DNA from: Platanthera guangdongensis
Lineage: Eukaryota; Streptophyta; Magnoliopsida; Asparagales; Orchidaceae
Length of the DNA stretch: 64,000 bases
Direction: 5' to 3'
Assembly (NCBI GenBank): GCA_039583875.1
Contig: CM077162.1
Coordinates: 165,249,220 to 165,313,219 of the forward strand
Shown: piece by piece, positions 29,139-41,510 of the stretch
Position numbering within the stretch: the first letter of the stretch is position 1
Layout: every line of letters starts with the position of its first letter
Translations under genes and position numbers: made by a program
The notes under the pieces: generated by a model
Seen by the model: the letters and a program-made list of their open reading frames with translations, nothing else
Databases searched by the model: none
What the model was told of the DNA's origin: nothing

Positions 29139-30653
29139 TGTTGGAACCCTACTTGTGATTTGGGCTAGATTCACTATTAAGATTGTTAAGATGACCCAAC
29201 ATGTATAGTCTAGGGTCATAACTTAGTTTCAGGGTTAAGGTCTGTCACATGAGGTTAGATAGTTGGAACTTACCTTTAGAAGACTTCAAGATAGAAGACT
29301 TTAGATATAAGGCAGTTTAAAGAATGCAGAAAAGGCATTCGACGATAGCTGAACTCATCTCGACGATCGTCGATCTCAGTTCGACGAACTTAGAATTACT
29401 TCTCTGAGTTGAGCTCGACGAAAGTCTAGCTGAGATCGAGTAACTGTGATCTCATATCAGAAGTCAGCTCAACGAAAGCTGAGCTCCGGTCGACGAACTC
29501 CAATCTTTTATCAGAATCTCAGCTCGACGAAAGAAATCATCAGTTCGACGAACTCCAGGCTTAGGTCGATGAAATGCAGGCTCTGTTTGACGATTTCCAG
29601 AAAGTGTCTTAGGCAGTTAGCAGAATATTTCTAGGCTCAATTTCAGGATATTCTGAAGGCAGAATATTTAATGGCTTAATTTCAGACAGCCATAATGCTG
29701 ATATTTAATGCTCAATAGTCTTATGAATATAGTCGTTTATAGGCAGCATTAAATATGGATTTAATCACAGAGTTCTTAATTCCATTCTAACCAATTTCCA
29801 AGGCAGTTACCTTCTTGGGAATTCTCTAGCCATTTCAGGATTAATGAATTCGAATATTTGAATTCTTCCCTTGATTAAGATACTGAGGCTCAGAAGGTTT
29901 CTGCAATAGTAACAGAAAGAGATAGAGATAGAAACATCTTGTTCATCATCTTTTATTTCAAGCTTTTCTTCCAGCAACACATCTTCAATTTGAGACCAAA
30001 AGTTCAATCTCTCAGAAACATTTACTGGAAGAAGATCTCAAAAAGGCCTACACCCTTAAGTAAGCTTCAACTCCTGATCAGATTTATACAACTCAGGGGG
30101 AGCTTTGACAACATCAACAAATTCACTTGTCTTCTCAGAGATTTGAGACAGAGAAGACAACATCATATTTATTTTCTTTCACTCTGTACAAGGTTATAAA
30201 TCCCTTCAAAAGTTAAACCATTCGGTTCTCAAGTCACCTGATCAAAAGACTTGGTTTGGTTTTTGGGCACCTGATCAAAAGCTCAAAGGGTTGCTAGATC
30301 TCCCTTAGAAAATAGATCTTGTGGTGATAGGACACCTGATCAAAAACCTGTGGTGACAGGGCACTTGATCAAAACCTGTGGTGGTAGGGCACCTGTGCAA
30401 AAACCTGTAATGGATTCCTACAAGGGTGGTAGAAGAGTGGATGTACCCAAGTTTATTGGAGAACCAATATAAATCCCTTGTGTCGTCTGATTGTGCTTTA
30501 CTTGTTTATTTTCTGTGTTGTGATATCTCTCTTTGTATTTATATATATGTATCACCTATTTTAATCTGCTGTAAAAACAAATTAAAGTTTTTAAAATACT
30601 CTATTCACCCCCCCTCCCACTCTAAAGTTAGTTAGATCTATCCCTCACTTTCA
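29139..30653 (+). repeat. SIRE LTR shared by S1 and S2 (1515 bp)
   Basis: TGTTGGAACCCTACTTG … ccctcactttca. It is preceded by a polypurine tract (S1) and followed by attggtatcagag, the Met primer site, and gag (S2). It therefore serves as 3' LTR of one copy and 5' LTR of the next. It contains attcaccccccctccc near its end, typical of SIRE LTRs. Confidence 0.85.
29339..29590. repeat. tcgacgaa motif array in SIRE LTR
   Basis: Ten or so copies of (g)ctcgacgaa, ttcgacgaac, tcgacgatcgtcga and variants in 250 bp, interleaved with gagctgag/ctgagct. The same motif recurs inside S2 between gag and protease (44815-45085). Confidence 0.85.
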
Positions 30654-30750
30654 ATTGGTATCAGAGGGACATGTTACTTGGTTGTACAGACTAACACCCA
30701 AACCAAAAGATCTTTGATTGATCTTATCTACTCTAGTTGTCTTTTATATC
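30654..30750 (+). other. S2 primer site and leader
   Basis: attggtatcagagg directly after the LTR, then about 80 bp of leader to the gag ATG at 30751. Confidence 0.8.
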
Positions 30751-32368
30751 ATGGCACAAAATAAGGAGTATTCAAGCACCTGACCTCCAGTGTGTAATCT
30801 TAATAAGTTTGCACTTTGGAAGGCAAGGATAAGGCTTTATATGAATTCCATTGATGAAGATATATATAATTCCATTTTGATAGGTCCCCCACAACTAGTG
30901 GTAACTACAAGTACCGGTGCAATTCCACCACCTGAGTGGACTAATGAACAAAAGAAGGCCAAGATTGGTGATGCTAAAGCAATGAATATTCTGGCCCAAA
31001 CTATGTCTGATGACATATTCCAGAAGGTTGTTGAATGTACTTCAGCAAAGGCCCTTTGGGACTCCCTAAATGATATGGTAGCTGGATCTGTTGATGAAAG
31101 GAAAGATAGGAGATCACAGTTGATCTCTTAGTATGAGAATTTCAAGAAGGAAGATTTAGAATCGGTTGCAGACATGTATAACAAACTAGTCTCATAATAA
31201 ATGAGCTAAAAACTCTGGATAAGGACATCTCATTAACAGAGATAAATGGCAAGATCCTTATGTGCTTCCCTAGGAAATAAGACTCTAGGATCTGGCCAAT
31301 CAAAGAAGCCAGAAGCCTAAATGAGATCTCTACTGAAACCTTGTTGGGCAAGCTCAAGTCTTATGAACAGCTCATCAAGACCAGAAAAGCTGAGCAAAGG
31401 ACTTCCTCTTCGGCAAGGAAAGATCAAAGTATTGTTTTCAAAGCACGTGAAGAAGCATAAGCCACTCTAGACAATGAAGATTTATTGAGTCTCTTGGCTA
31501 AGAGATTCTACAAGATGGCAAGGAAGGATTTTAGGAGAAGATCTTCCAGAAAAAATGATAAGACAAGGTATGACAAAACCCCTACTAAATAAATAGTTTG
31601 TTATGGATACAGAAAACCTAGACACATATTACCAGAGTGTCCAGAAGCTCAGAAGAAAGATAAAAGAAAGGTGAAAGACTCCAGGAAATATTCCAGCAAG
31701 CCCTACTCCAGCAAATACAAAAAGAAGGATAAAGGATTTATTGCTGGGACTTGGAGTGAATCTGAGTCAGAATTTACATCCAGCTCCAGTGAGGATGAAG
31801 AAGAGGCCAAGGCCAGAGAGATCTGCTTGATGGCAATCAATGCATCATGCAACAACTCTGAAGCTGCTGATTCAGAAGCTGACAACTCAGAAGATGAATC
31901 TGTTTCAGAAGAAGATCACGTAATCGCTTCTTTTGATTTTGCTTCTGAACAATTTAAAACTGGTTCCAAATTATTATGTACTATTTTAATTAAATCTCAG
32001 AAGGAAATCAAACTCCTCAAAGAAAAACTAGTTAAATTTGACAATTTTTCTTCATAAAACTTCAAACTTAAAGAAGATTTAAAAAGGCTAATGAACATAT
32101 ACCTGCTTTAAAAAATAAATTAAAAGAGGCTAAGCAATTTGAAGAATCCCTTAATGGGAGAAGTATCAAATTGATGGATATCACAAGCACAGTGAATGAC
32201 AGGCTCAATGGCAAACTGGGCTTGGGAGCTTCATCAGTCTACCTCCATTATTACAGAAAAATACTTTATCTACTCCTATAAAATTTATTTCTTCTAAAGG
32301 AAAAGAAAAAGTAGTTTATATAGGTACAACTGCTAAAGTATCACAAAAGAATCAACCTAAGAAAATTA
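30751..32368 (+). pseudogene. SIRE gag (S2), heavily broken
   Basis: ATG with MAQNKEYSS, then FALWKARIRLYMNSIDEDIY, NEQKKAKIGDAKAMNILAQT and ALWDSLNDMVAGSVDERKDR, a stop, and further pieces in shifting frames. The CCHC knuckle is damaged: VCYGYRKPRHILPEC has Tyr in place of the second Cys. An acidic serine-rich tail (WSESESEFTSSSSEDEEE) follows near 31750. It ends at the Athila insertion (TSD ttaat). Confidence 0.82.
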
Positions 32369-32649
32369 TTAATTGATGAGTACGATTATGATAGGCTTTT
32401 TACTATCATAATTGTAATCATGTCTACCATTTCCTGCCCCTTTTGGTGTTGATTTCATGATAATATCAAAGAAATTGTCGTATCATAGATAGAAGAGCAT
32501 ATTTAGAAGTCCTTGTCAGTTCTTATAATAAACCATTTACTGAGTCTATCATTTTTCTATTGCAGGTAATGCCAACCAATGGACCTAAAAGTTTCGGAGC
32601 AAACAGAGGAGTTCACGGAGTCTACATGGCTGATGACAGGACAAAAATT

Positions 32650-32960
32650 TGGTGCACACGGCCAGACACACGGCCGTGTGTCCACCCGTGTCCTATGCAC
32701 CTGGAGCTGAAGAATTTGGCGCAGACGCTGGAACCCACACGGTATGGCACACGCCCGTGTGCATACCCGTGTCATCTTTGCACACGGCTGCCGACCAACC
32801 CGTGTCTGGGGAACACGGCCGACCACACGGCCATGTCCATACCCGTGTCATCTGACACGGCCCACGACCAGACACGCCTTCTCGTGGGGAACCGCCCAGG
32901 AACTGCTTAGGAACCGTCCACACGGCCTGCCACACGGCCGTGCGCGACCCCGTGTCCGGC
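32650..32960. repeat. cacggccgtg palindrome array in Athila 5' LTR
   Basis: cacacggccagacacacgg, ccgtgtgtccacccgtgtcc, cacacgcccgtgtgcatacc, cacggccgaccacacggcc and related copies: more than ten half-sites acacgg/ccgtgt, several forming perfect palindromes. Confidence 0.9.
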
Positions 32961-32975
32961 CTGTTTGCAAGGGAA

Positions 32976-32983
32976 CTATAAAT
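32976..32983 (+). promoter_or_regulatory. Athila 5' LTR TATA box
   Basis: ctataaat, 19 bp after the last motif of the palindrome array. The 3' LTR has the same at 43752-43759. Confidence 0.7.
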
Positions 32984-33998
32984 TTCTTGTAGAAAAATTT
33001 ATTTAGAACTTTTGGATCATTTCTGGATTGGAGAACTGCTGGAGGCCGAAGGGGAGCATTCAAGACAAGGAGGATTGAAGGGTATTCTTATGTATTTTTT
33101 ATTCAATCATTAATCCCTTGAATCCTTTCTTTCTCTTGATGATCCATCTTCAATTTATTTTTTAATTTGCATGAATTTCTCTTTGAACATTCTAGTAATC
33201 ATGTATCACCTTGTTTATGTTATATTTGTAGTATTTTATTTGTGTTTATGCAATCAAACAAAGAGTTTAATCATCCCTTTGAATTACTTATTTATTTTAC
33301 AAAATTTGCAATTGGCTAGATTGAGAAATTGGTTATTTGCAATGCTTTTGGTATGTTCATATTATGATGATAATTCCCTTTGTAATTCGAACTTTATGAT
33401 CGAGAGATATTCTGTTTGGAAAATTAGAACACGGATAAAAGAATTCATGTTAATTTAGAGATAAAGTTCATGAATTTATGTAATAATAAAGGTAATTTGT
33501 TTAATGCGAACTTGAGTGTTGTGAATTGTTCGAAGGAAGATTTACTATCTTAGGTTTAGATTTGGAATTGCTCGAGAGAGAATTTTTTTTGAAAAATTAA
33601 CCTTTACATTGCACAAATGCACTTTGTTGATTTCATGTCATGATCGCTTAGAATTGAACTGGTAAATGAAATTGTTCATGTAATTATTTAAAAGCTTCAT
33701 GTTCTATCGTTTTTATTTCTCCAATACTGAATTATCTAATTGGTCATAGTTAGGTTAATGTAATTTAAATATCACTTTTGTTTAGAGGTATGAAAATAAA
33801 GGGAGGGTGAGTACGAATATTTGAAACGACCCTGTGGAATACGACACGAGATGTAGATTTCTCATATATTACGATTGATAGGTGCGCTTGCCTGAATGCT
33901 AATTCAATCTAGTTAAGTCCATCTACATAATTGTATTAGAATGTAGAATGAAATCACATTGAATTATTACTTGTTAGCAAGAAAAATCATCAAGTTTT

Positions 33999-34018
33999 TG
34001 GCGCCGTTGCCGGGGATC
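33999..34018 (+). promoter_or_regulatory. Athila primer binding site (Asp tRNA)
   Basis: tggcgccgttgccggggatc, six bases after the LTR end, the standard Athila primer site complementary to tRNA-Asp. Confidence 0.93.
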
Positions 34019-34137
34019 GTTTTCAATATTTTGAAATCCTAATCTTTATTGATCTACCAATTTTTATTTATATAGTTGTAAATTAGAATTTGAATAATTA
34101 TATTGCGTAATATTTTTTTTTTGTAGTCTGTTAGTCT

Positions 34138-37100
34138 ATGACCAGGGGCAAAAATTCTGGGCTAGTACCATTTCATCCTGACCCAGAATGAATTCTCCAT
34201 AACACTAACTTAAGGGACGTGGGAATTAATACCACAGATATTTCAAACGGACTATCAGAAGAGGAGACAGTAAACCAAGGAGAGAATCATCTTGAAAACT
34301 TAGATATCATGGCCAACCAAAATGAGCAAACCATGTCTGACTTTGCTAGACCTAATCTCCAAGGAACCGGGTCAAGCATCGTTAGACCACCGATAGCTAC
34401 CAATAATTTTGAATTGAAGCCTAGTGTGATACAAATGGTTCAACAGTATGTTCAGTATGATGGCTTGCAAGATGAGGATCCTAACACCCACTTGGCCGGA
34501 TTCTTAGAGATATGTGACATATTTAAGATCAATGGTGTTTCCAACGACGCCATTCGATTGAGATTGTTTCCATTTTCTTTAAGGCATAAGGCGAAGCAGT
34601 GGTTGAATTCCTTACCTAGAGGGTCGATCACTACTTGGGACATGATGGTTGAGAAGTTTCTGATGAAGTATTTTCCACCTGCAAAGACTGCGAAGTTAAG
34701 GAATGACATCTCTACATACATTCAATTGGAGTCTGAATCGTTGTACGACACATGGGAACGATTCAAGGAGTTGTTAAGGAGATGTCCCCACCATGCTCTA
34801 CCTTCATGGCTTCAGATTCAGACCTTCTATAATGGTCTAAATCCAGCCACCAAACAAATGATTGATGCGGCTAGTGGAGGAACTTTGAACAACAAGACAC
34901 CTGAAGCGGCTCAGCAGTTGATAGAGGACATGACAATGAACAATTACCAATGGACTACCGTAAGACATAAGTCTAGCAAGCCCGCAGGAATTTATGAAGT
35001 AGATGCCGTCACCGCCTTAGCAATTCAAGTGGAGAAACTTCACCAAAAGATGGACAACCTTGCCTTAGCATCACCTTCCATGGCACCTCAACAATGGGAC
35101 CCTTCATGCACTGGAATGCCTAGTTGTGAACCGCAAGTTCAAGAGCATGTTGACTATATGGGTAACAATATTAGGCCACCTTTCAATCAAGCCAATAACC
35201 CATATAGCTCTACATATAATCCTGGATGGCGAAACCACCCCAATTTTTCTTGGGGAGGACAAGGAAATCAAGGGAAGCAGCCCATGTTTGGACAACAACC
35301 ACAGTTGGAACCAAGGAATCCTACATTGGAAGATGTGCTTACCAAATTTATGCAAACTACCGATGTAGCCTTCCGAAATCAAGAGGGTTCAATTCGGAAC
35401 TTGGAAAATCAGATTGGTCAGCTTGCAAGGATGGTTTCTGAAAGGCAGCAAGGAACACTTCCAGGGAATACAGAGATAAATCCAAGGGAGCATGCAAAAG
35501 CCGTTCAATTGAGGAGCGGAAAGGAGTTACAAGACCCAAGGCCTGCAAAAGAAGCACCCAAAATGGAGTCTAGCGGCGAAGGACCAAGCGAGATGAATGT
35601 ACAACTGATGGAGTACCAACCAGCATTACCATATCCAGCAAAGCATAGCAAGGAGCGCATGGATGCGCAGTATGGTAAATTTTTATCTATGTTTAAGCAA
35701 TTACATGTTAATTTACCTTTTTCTGAAATTATTCAAATGCCTAAATATGCAAAATTTCTTAAGGACTTGATTTCTAATAAAAAGAAAATAGAAGAATTAT
35801 CATTAGTAACATTAAGTGAAGAATGTTCTGCTATTTTGCAAAATAAATTGCCACAAAAACTTAAGGATCCCGGTTCATTTTCAATTCCATGCTTAATCGG
35901 TGATTTACAAGTAAATAAGGCTTTAGCAGATCTAGGAGCAAGTATAAATTTAATGCCTTATAAATTATATCTGAAACTAGGCCTAGGAGAACTTAGCCCA
36001 ACAAGAATGAGTATTCAATTAGCAGATCGATCGGTTAAGTACCCTAGAGGAATAGTGGAAGATGTATTAGTTAAGGTAGATAAATTTATATTTCCTGCTG
36101 ATTTTGTTATTTTAGATATGGATGAAAATATCGAAGTACCACTCATACTAGGTCGTCCATTTCTAGCTACATCTAGAGCACTTATTGATGTTTTTGATGG
36201 TAAATTAGTATTGCGAGTAGGAGAAGATGAAGTCACTTTTCAAATTGGCAATACTATGAAACAATCTTTAGATAACGATGATTATTGCTATTTTTCTCAT
36301 GGTATTGATGATTTTATGTCTTCTATAAATTCTAATTTTTATTATAAAGATCCTTTAGAAATTTGCATAACTAACAATTATCTAGAATATGATAAAAATG
36401 ATGACATTATTGAACATTTATTTTTTCTAGAAAATTGTGTTGCTATGAATAGAACAACAGAATATAGTTTAATTACTGAAGGAGATCATGAAATTCTTAA
36501 GAATAATAATAAGGATCCACCAATAGTAGAATTAAAAAAATTACCGGATCATCTTGAGTATGCATTCTTAGGAACAAATTCTTCGTACCCAGTTATCATA
36601 TCTTCAAATCTTTCCAAACTTGAAAAAGAAAAATTGATAACTGTATTGAAGAAATGTAAAGGTGCAATAGCGTGGCAAATATCTGATATAAAGGGTATTA
36701 ATCCTAGTTTTTGCACTCATAAAATTCTTTTGGAAGAAAACTATAAGTCGTCTATTCAACCGCAACGTAGGCTAAATCCTAATATGAAAGAGGTAGTTAA
36801 GGCTGAAATTATGAAGTTATTAAATGCTGGTATTATACATCCTATTTCGGATAGTTCATGGGTTAGTCCTGTCCAAGTAGTTCCTAAGAAGGGTGGCCTG
36901 ACCGTAGTAGCAAATGATAGAAATGAATTAATTCCAATGCGAACGGTAACAGGTTGGCGTGTCTGTATAGACTATAGGAAATTAAACGATGCCACTAGGA
37001 AAGACCATTTCCCTCTTCCTTTCATTGACCAGATATTAGAACGCTTATCAGGACACTCTTATTATTGTTTTCTAGATGGACTTTCTGGATATTTTCAAAT

Positions 37101-39438
37101 CCCTATAGCACCAGAAGACCAAGAGAAAACAACATTTACGTGCCCATTTGGTACCTTTGCCTATAGACGTATGCCTTTCGGGTTATGTAATGCACCCGCC
37201 ACATTTCAAAGGTGCATGCTAGCCATCTTTAACGAGTATGTTGAAGATATCATGGAAGTGTTCATGGATGATTTTTCGGTTTTTGGCGACTCTTTTGAGT
37301 TGTGTTTGAATAATTTAGAGAAAGTTCTTAGGAGGTGTGAGGAGACGAACCTAGCGCTTAGTTGGGAGAAGTGCCATTTCATGGTACAAGAAGGGTTAGT
37401 ACTTGGCCATAAAATTTCAAGCCAAGGAATTCAAGTAGATAAAGCAAAAATAGAGACCATAGAAAAATTGCCACCACCAACCTCCGTAAAGGCAGTGAGA
37501 AGTTTCTTAGGACACGCGGGATTTTACCGCCGTTTTATTAAAGACTTCTCTAAAATAGCTAAACCACTTACAAGGCTTTTAGAAAAAGACACACCTTTTT
37601 TTTTTGAACAAGAGTGTCTATATGCCTTTGAGTTCTTAAAAGAAAAATTAATTAATTCTCCTATTATGATCGCACCTGACTTTAGTCAACCATTTGAGAT
37701 CATGTGTGACGCTAGTAGTTTTGCGGTAGGGGCTGTTTTAGGACAACGCCGAAACAAACATTTTCACCCAATATATTATGCTAGTAAAACACTTAATAAT
37801 GCACAGGAGAATTATACAACTACTGAAAAAGAACTCCTAGCAGTGGTATTCGCCTTTGATAAATTTAGACCATATTTAACATTATCCAAAGTGGTAGTTT
37901 ATACGGATCACTCTGCACTTAGATATTTGCTAGCCAAAGCGGAAGCAAAGCCTCGTTTAATCCGATGGGTTCTTCTTCTACAAGAATTTTATCTAGAAAT
38001 TAGGGATAAACGAGGAGCAGAAAACTTAGCGGCAGATCATCTTTCACGTTTAGAAAACCCACTACGATCAATGTTAGATGAGTCTGAAATTTCTGATACA
38101 TTTCCTGAGGAATCATTATTTGTCGTATCTACCAATATACATCTAGATTATCCATGGTTTGCAGATTATGCAAACTATCTTGTGGCTAAGGTCCTTCCAA
38201 AAGACTTTTCATATCAGCAGAAAAAGAAATTTTTCTCTGACTTGAAATATTACTTTTGGGAGGACCTTTTTCTTTTTCGGATATGTGCAGATTCTGTCAT
38301 AAGAAGGTGTGTATCAGCGGAGGAAGGTTGGAAGATTTTGGAGCAGTGTCATTCAGGTCCTGCTGGTGGTCACTATGGAGCGAATCGCTCCGCTAAAAAG
38401 GTTCTTGATTCAGGTTTTTATTGGCCCCTTCTATTCAGGGATGCCCAAAGGTATGTGCTTTCATGTGATTCTTGCCAAAAAGCAGGTAATATTTCTAAAT
38501 TACATGAAATGCCTCAAAAATTTATCCTTGAATGTGAAGTATTCGATGTGTGGGGTATAGATTTTATGGGACCATTCCCAGTTTCTTTTGGGAATAAATA
38601 TATTTTGGTAGCTGTAGATTATGTATCAAGGTGGGTTGAAGCGCAAGCTTTGCCTACTAATGATAGTAGGGTTGTAATTAGATTTTTGAAATCCTTATTC
38701 GCACGATTTGGCACACCACGTGCACTTATTAGCGATAGGGGTTCACACTTTTGTAATCTACAACTAGACAAAGTATTAGAAAAATATGGAGTTACACATA
38801 GGATAGCCACTCCGTATCATCCTCAAACTAGTGGACAAGTTGAAGTTTCCAATAGAGAGCTTAAGAGAATCTTAGAAAAATCTATAGAAGGGAATAGGAA
38901 GCAGTGGTCTAGGAAACTTAACGACTGTTTATGGGCTTATAGGACCGCCTACAAAACACCTATAGGGACCACCCCCTTTAGATTAGTCTACGGTAAATCT
39001 TGCCACCTACCTATAGAATTAGAACACAAATCATATTGGGCAATACGCTCCTTAAATTTTGACGCTAGTTCTATAGGAGAGAAGCGTAAACTTCAACTTA
39101 ACGAATTAGATGAGTGGAGAACTATGGCCTATGAGAACTCCCGGATTTATAAGGAGAAAACTAAACTATTTCATGACCGTCACCTTCGTAAACCCAAGGT
39201 ATTCCAAAAAGGTGACCAAGTCCTCCTTTATAACTCCAGATTACGATTATTCCCAGGGAAGTTAAGGTCTAAGTGGTCCAGACCCTTTAAAGTTAAAGAA
39301 GTCTTTCCCTACGGTACCGTCGAGTTAACTCACCCAGAGAAGGGAGATTTTAAGGTTAATGGTCACCGACTTAAACCTTATTATGGTGAAATCCCAATGG
39401 ACTTCGCTCATCTAGAAACCTGCCTCCGGCTAGATTAA
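34138..39438 (+). CDS. Athila gag-pol polyprotein, one early stop
   Basis: The expected start ATG at 34138 gives [17 protein letters not shown] and then TGA (34189). The same frame is open from there to 39438, with a usable ATG at 34309 ([11 protein letters not shown]). Numbered from 34219: gag about 70-240 ([20 protein letters not shown]); protease [13 protein letters not shown] near 570; [13 protein letters not shown] near 913 and [10 protein letters not shown] near 1013; RNase [16 protein letters not shown] near 1160; integrase finger near 1374-1410; DDE as GIDFMG (1444), SDRGSHF (1504) and GQVEVSN (1539). All catalytic residues are present. The early stop (probably CGA to TGA) costs only the N-terminus. 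Confidence 0.93.
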
Positions 39439-40256
39439 TTTAATATTAAGTATAATAGGTGTTTCTAAGTATTCTTGCTTTAGTATAAGTCTAATTAGTT
39501 GCAATGAAAAATTAAAGAAAAAAATGTTAATGAAAAAAAATTTTCCATCAAATTTTAATGAGAAAAAGAAAAAAAAAATTTCTGTAAAAAAATTTTTCTG
39601 GAGTGGCAGACGGCTACACACACGGCCGTGTGCGTGGCCGTGTATCTGACACAGGCTCAGGCCCAGCCGTGTGGAATTAATTCCGCAAAAAGGCCATTTC
39701 ATCCCAAGCACAACACGGGTTAGCACCAACCCGTGTGCCTAGCCGTGTTCATCGGTCTCGACGATCGTCGAGACCGATGTGTCGAGACACCGAACACGGG
39801 CGTGTCGGCTCACCACACGGCCGTGTTACCCACCTACCCGTGTTTATGTACCGTGCCAGCTGCGACACGGGGCAACACACGGCCGTGTTGGCTCCCGTGT
39901 CCACCTGACGCGCTGTCCCCATCCAGTTTGACCACACGGACCGAGGCAGGCCCGTGTTCCACGAGGCATCGGATCCCCTAACACGGGTGCACACACGCCC
40001 GTGTGCGCACCCGTGTACCATTATTTTACACGGACCGACGCACCTCGTGTTCCACGAGGCTAAAGATTCCCTAACACGGGTTCACACACGCCCGTGTGCG
40101 AACCCGTGTTCAACATGTATAAATATGGCCGTGTGGATTTCTTCCTTGCTCACTCCAAACACTCTCCCAGCATCACTCATCCCGTGGCCTGATCCCCAAG
40201 GCACCATCTTTTCCAATTCTCGTCCCCCTTCACTCGCATTTCTCCCCGTCTACATT
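39439..40256. repeat. Internal spacer with cacggccgtgtg palindrome array
   Basis: Between pol and the second ORF. An A-rich stretch (39490-39600) is followed by more than fifteen acacgg/ccgtgt motifs (39610-40135), including cacacggccgtgtg, tctcgacgatcgtcgagacc and cacacgcccgtgtgcg. The array ends next to a TATA box. It resembles the LTR array in motif but is not a copy of it. Confidence 0.9.
40118..40125 (+). promoter_or_regulatory. Candidate internal promoter TATA box before the env-like ORF
   Basis: tataaata, nine bases after a ccgtgtt motif and about 130 bp before the ATG at 40257. The arrangement copies the LTR: palindrome array, then TATA, then start region. Confidence 0.55.
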
Positions 40257-41510
40257 ATGTCTTCCGGAAGAAGTGGTGGTCGCCGTCGCCGACCGGAATT
40301 ACAAGTCTCCACGGAGAGGCGGGATGCCGCTGCTCCGCTAATTTTCACAGATGCGTCGCACACCGCCCGCTTCAACCGCTTGCAATCCAAAAAATTTCAA
40401 GACATACGCATGATAGATTGGAGCGTACTTGAGGAGATAAACTTAGCTGGAGATGTCAGGGGGCTGATTTCTGTAACGGGGTGGAATCAATTTTTTGCCA
40501 TAGAAGAATTAGGCTTTAGGGAACTCACCTTAGAGTTCCTGTCGTCATTTTATTCCAGCTTTAGGACAAATTTCATCGATGCACCGCACGCGCCCGAGGG
40601 GATAGTTTCATTTCGAGTGGGTGGCACATTTTATACACTCACCATGCTCCAATTCACCCAATATTTAGGGGTGTATGAGGAGTCGTTCCTTTTTAGTGCC
40701 GCCTACCCCGAACTCCACTTCGATCTCCCCAACCGCGATATGGCCGGTGCTATTTGGTGCCAAATTTCTTTTGACACTGGCGCCTACGAGGCCAAGAGAT
40801 CTAAGGCATCCAAATTGATTTCCCCCACCCTCCATTACATCCACCATTTACTCAGCCACACGTTGAGCGGCCGGGGCGAAAGCTCCGGAGTTGTCAGTAG
40901 GCAGGATCTGTTATACCTCTACAGCATGACATCACGATATCCTCTACATCTCGGTTATCTTCTAGCACAGTTTATTCTTCATCAGGCTGACACCCCTCGT
41001 ATAGGGTCTATTTGCGTAGCACCCTACATTACTCGCCTCGTGAAGAATATGGGCATCTTTTTAGCCCTCCCCCAGATGACAGTGGTCGCAAAGACCGTGC
41101 CTATCACGATGGCTAGTCTTCGCGCCCTCCGCCTCGTCACCGCCCGTCAGGGCCGGGGAGGGGTTATATATTCTATTGCTCTACGTGGACCGCACATACA
41201 GGATGACAGTGAGGATGAGATAGATCCTGACCTCGACGAGCCGTTGGTGCCTCCACCCCGTTCCACCTACGCTCATGGCGAGTCGTCTACTGCACCTCCT
41301 CCACCTCAGTCACGATACTCGCGCGAGTTCCGACAGTTTTTCGACACCGAGATCTCGCCACGCTTTCAGGAAATTAAGGAGGAACATCAGGAAATTAAGG
41401 ATCTCCTCACACAGATTAGAGACCACCTTGGGATCGCCCCTCGCCAGCCGCCAGCTCCAGCACCGCCTTCCTTCCCGGACGATTCGATAGGCCACCATGA
41501 GTACTTCTGA
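40257..41510 (+). CDS. Athila second ORF (env-like position)
   Basis: 417 codons from ATG 40257 (MSSGRSGGRRRRPELQ). Upstream codons in the same frame are palindrome-array artefact, so I reject the longer frame. The N-terminus is basic. The core has LGFRELTLEFLSSFYSSF, VGGTFYTLTMLQFTQYLGVY and LYLYSMTSRYPLHLGYLLAQ, characteristic of the ORF found after pol in Athila. The C-terminus is Pro-rich with a short coiled coil (FQEIKEEHQEIKDLLTQIRD). There is no signal peptide, glycosylation-rich ectodomain or clear membrane anchor, so calling it an envelope protein is by position only. It has no internal stops. The function is unknown. Confidence 0.8.
   Translation: MSSGRSGGRRRRPELQVSTERRDAAAPLIFTDASHTARFNRLQSKKFQDIRMIDWSVLEEINLAGDVRGLISVTGWNQFFAIEELGFRELTLEFLSSFYSSFRTNFIDAPHAPEGIVSFRVGGTFYTLTMLQFTQYLGVYEESFLFSAAYPELHFDLPNRDMAGAIWCQISFDTGAYEAKRSKASKLISPTLHYIHHLLSHTLSGRGESSGVVSRQDLLYLYSMTSRYPLHLGYLLAQFILHQADTPRIGSICVAPYITRLVKNMGIFLALPQMTVVAKTVPITMASLRALRLVTARQGRGGVIYSIALRGPHIQDDSEDEIDPDLDEPLVPPPRSTYAHGESSTAPPPPQSRYSREFRQFFDTEISPRFQEIKEEHQEIKDLLTQIRDHLGIAPRQPPAPAPPSFPDDSIGHHEYF

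Larger units (their letters stand above)
32374..33992 (+). repeat. Athila 5' LTR (1619 bp)
   Basis: TGATGAGTACGATTATG … aaaaatcatca. It contains the CACGG palindrome array (about 32650-32960) followed by a TATA box. Many short ORFs in this array are artefacts of the repeated cgtg codons. Confidence 0.95.

Noticed and set aside
32560..33063. Overlapping frames rich in HTRPCAYPC in the Athila LTRs (and 43336-43839)
   Set aside because: Artefacts of acacgg/ccgtgt motifs, present on both strands in all frames and located in LTR sequence.
39954..40256. N-terminal extension of Athila ORF2
   Set aside because: These 101 codons are translation of the palindrome array. The TATA box and ATG at 40257 give a better start.
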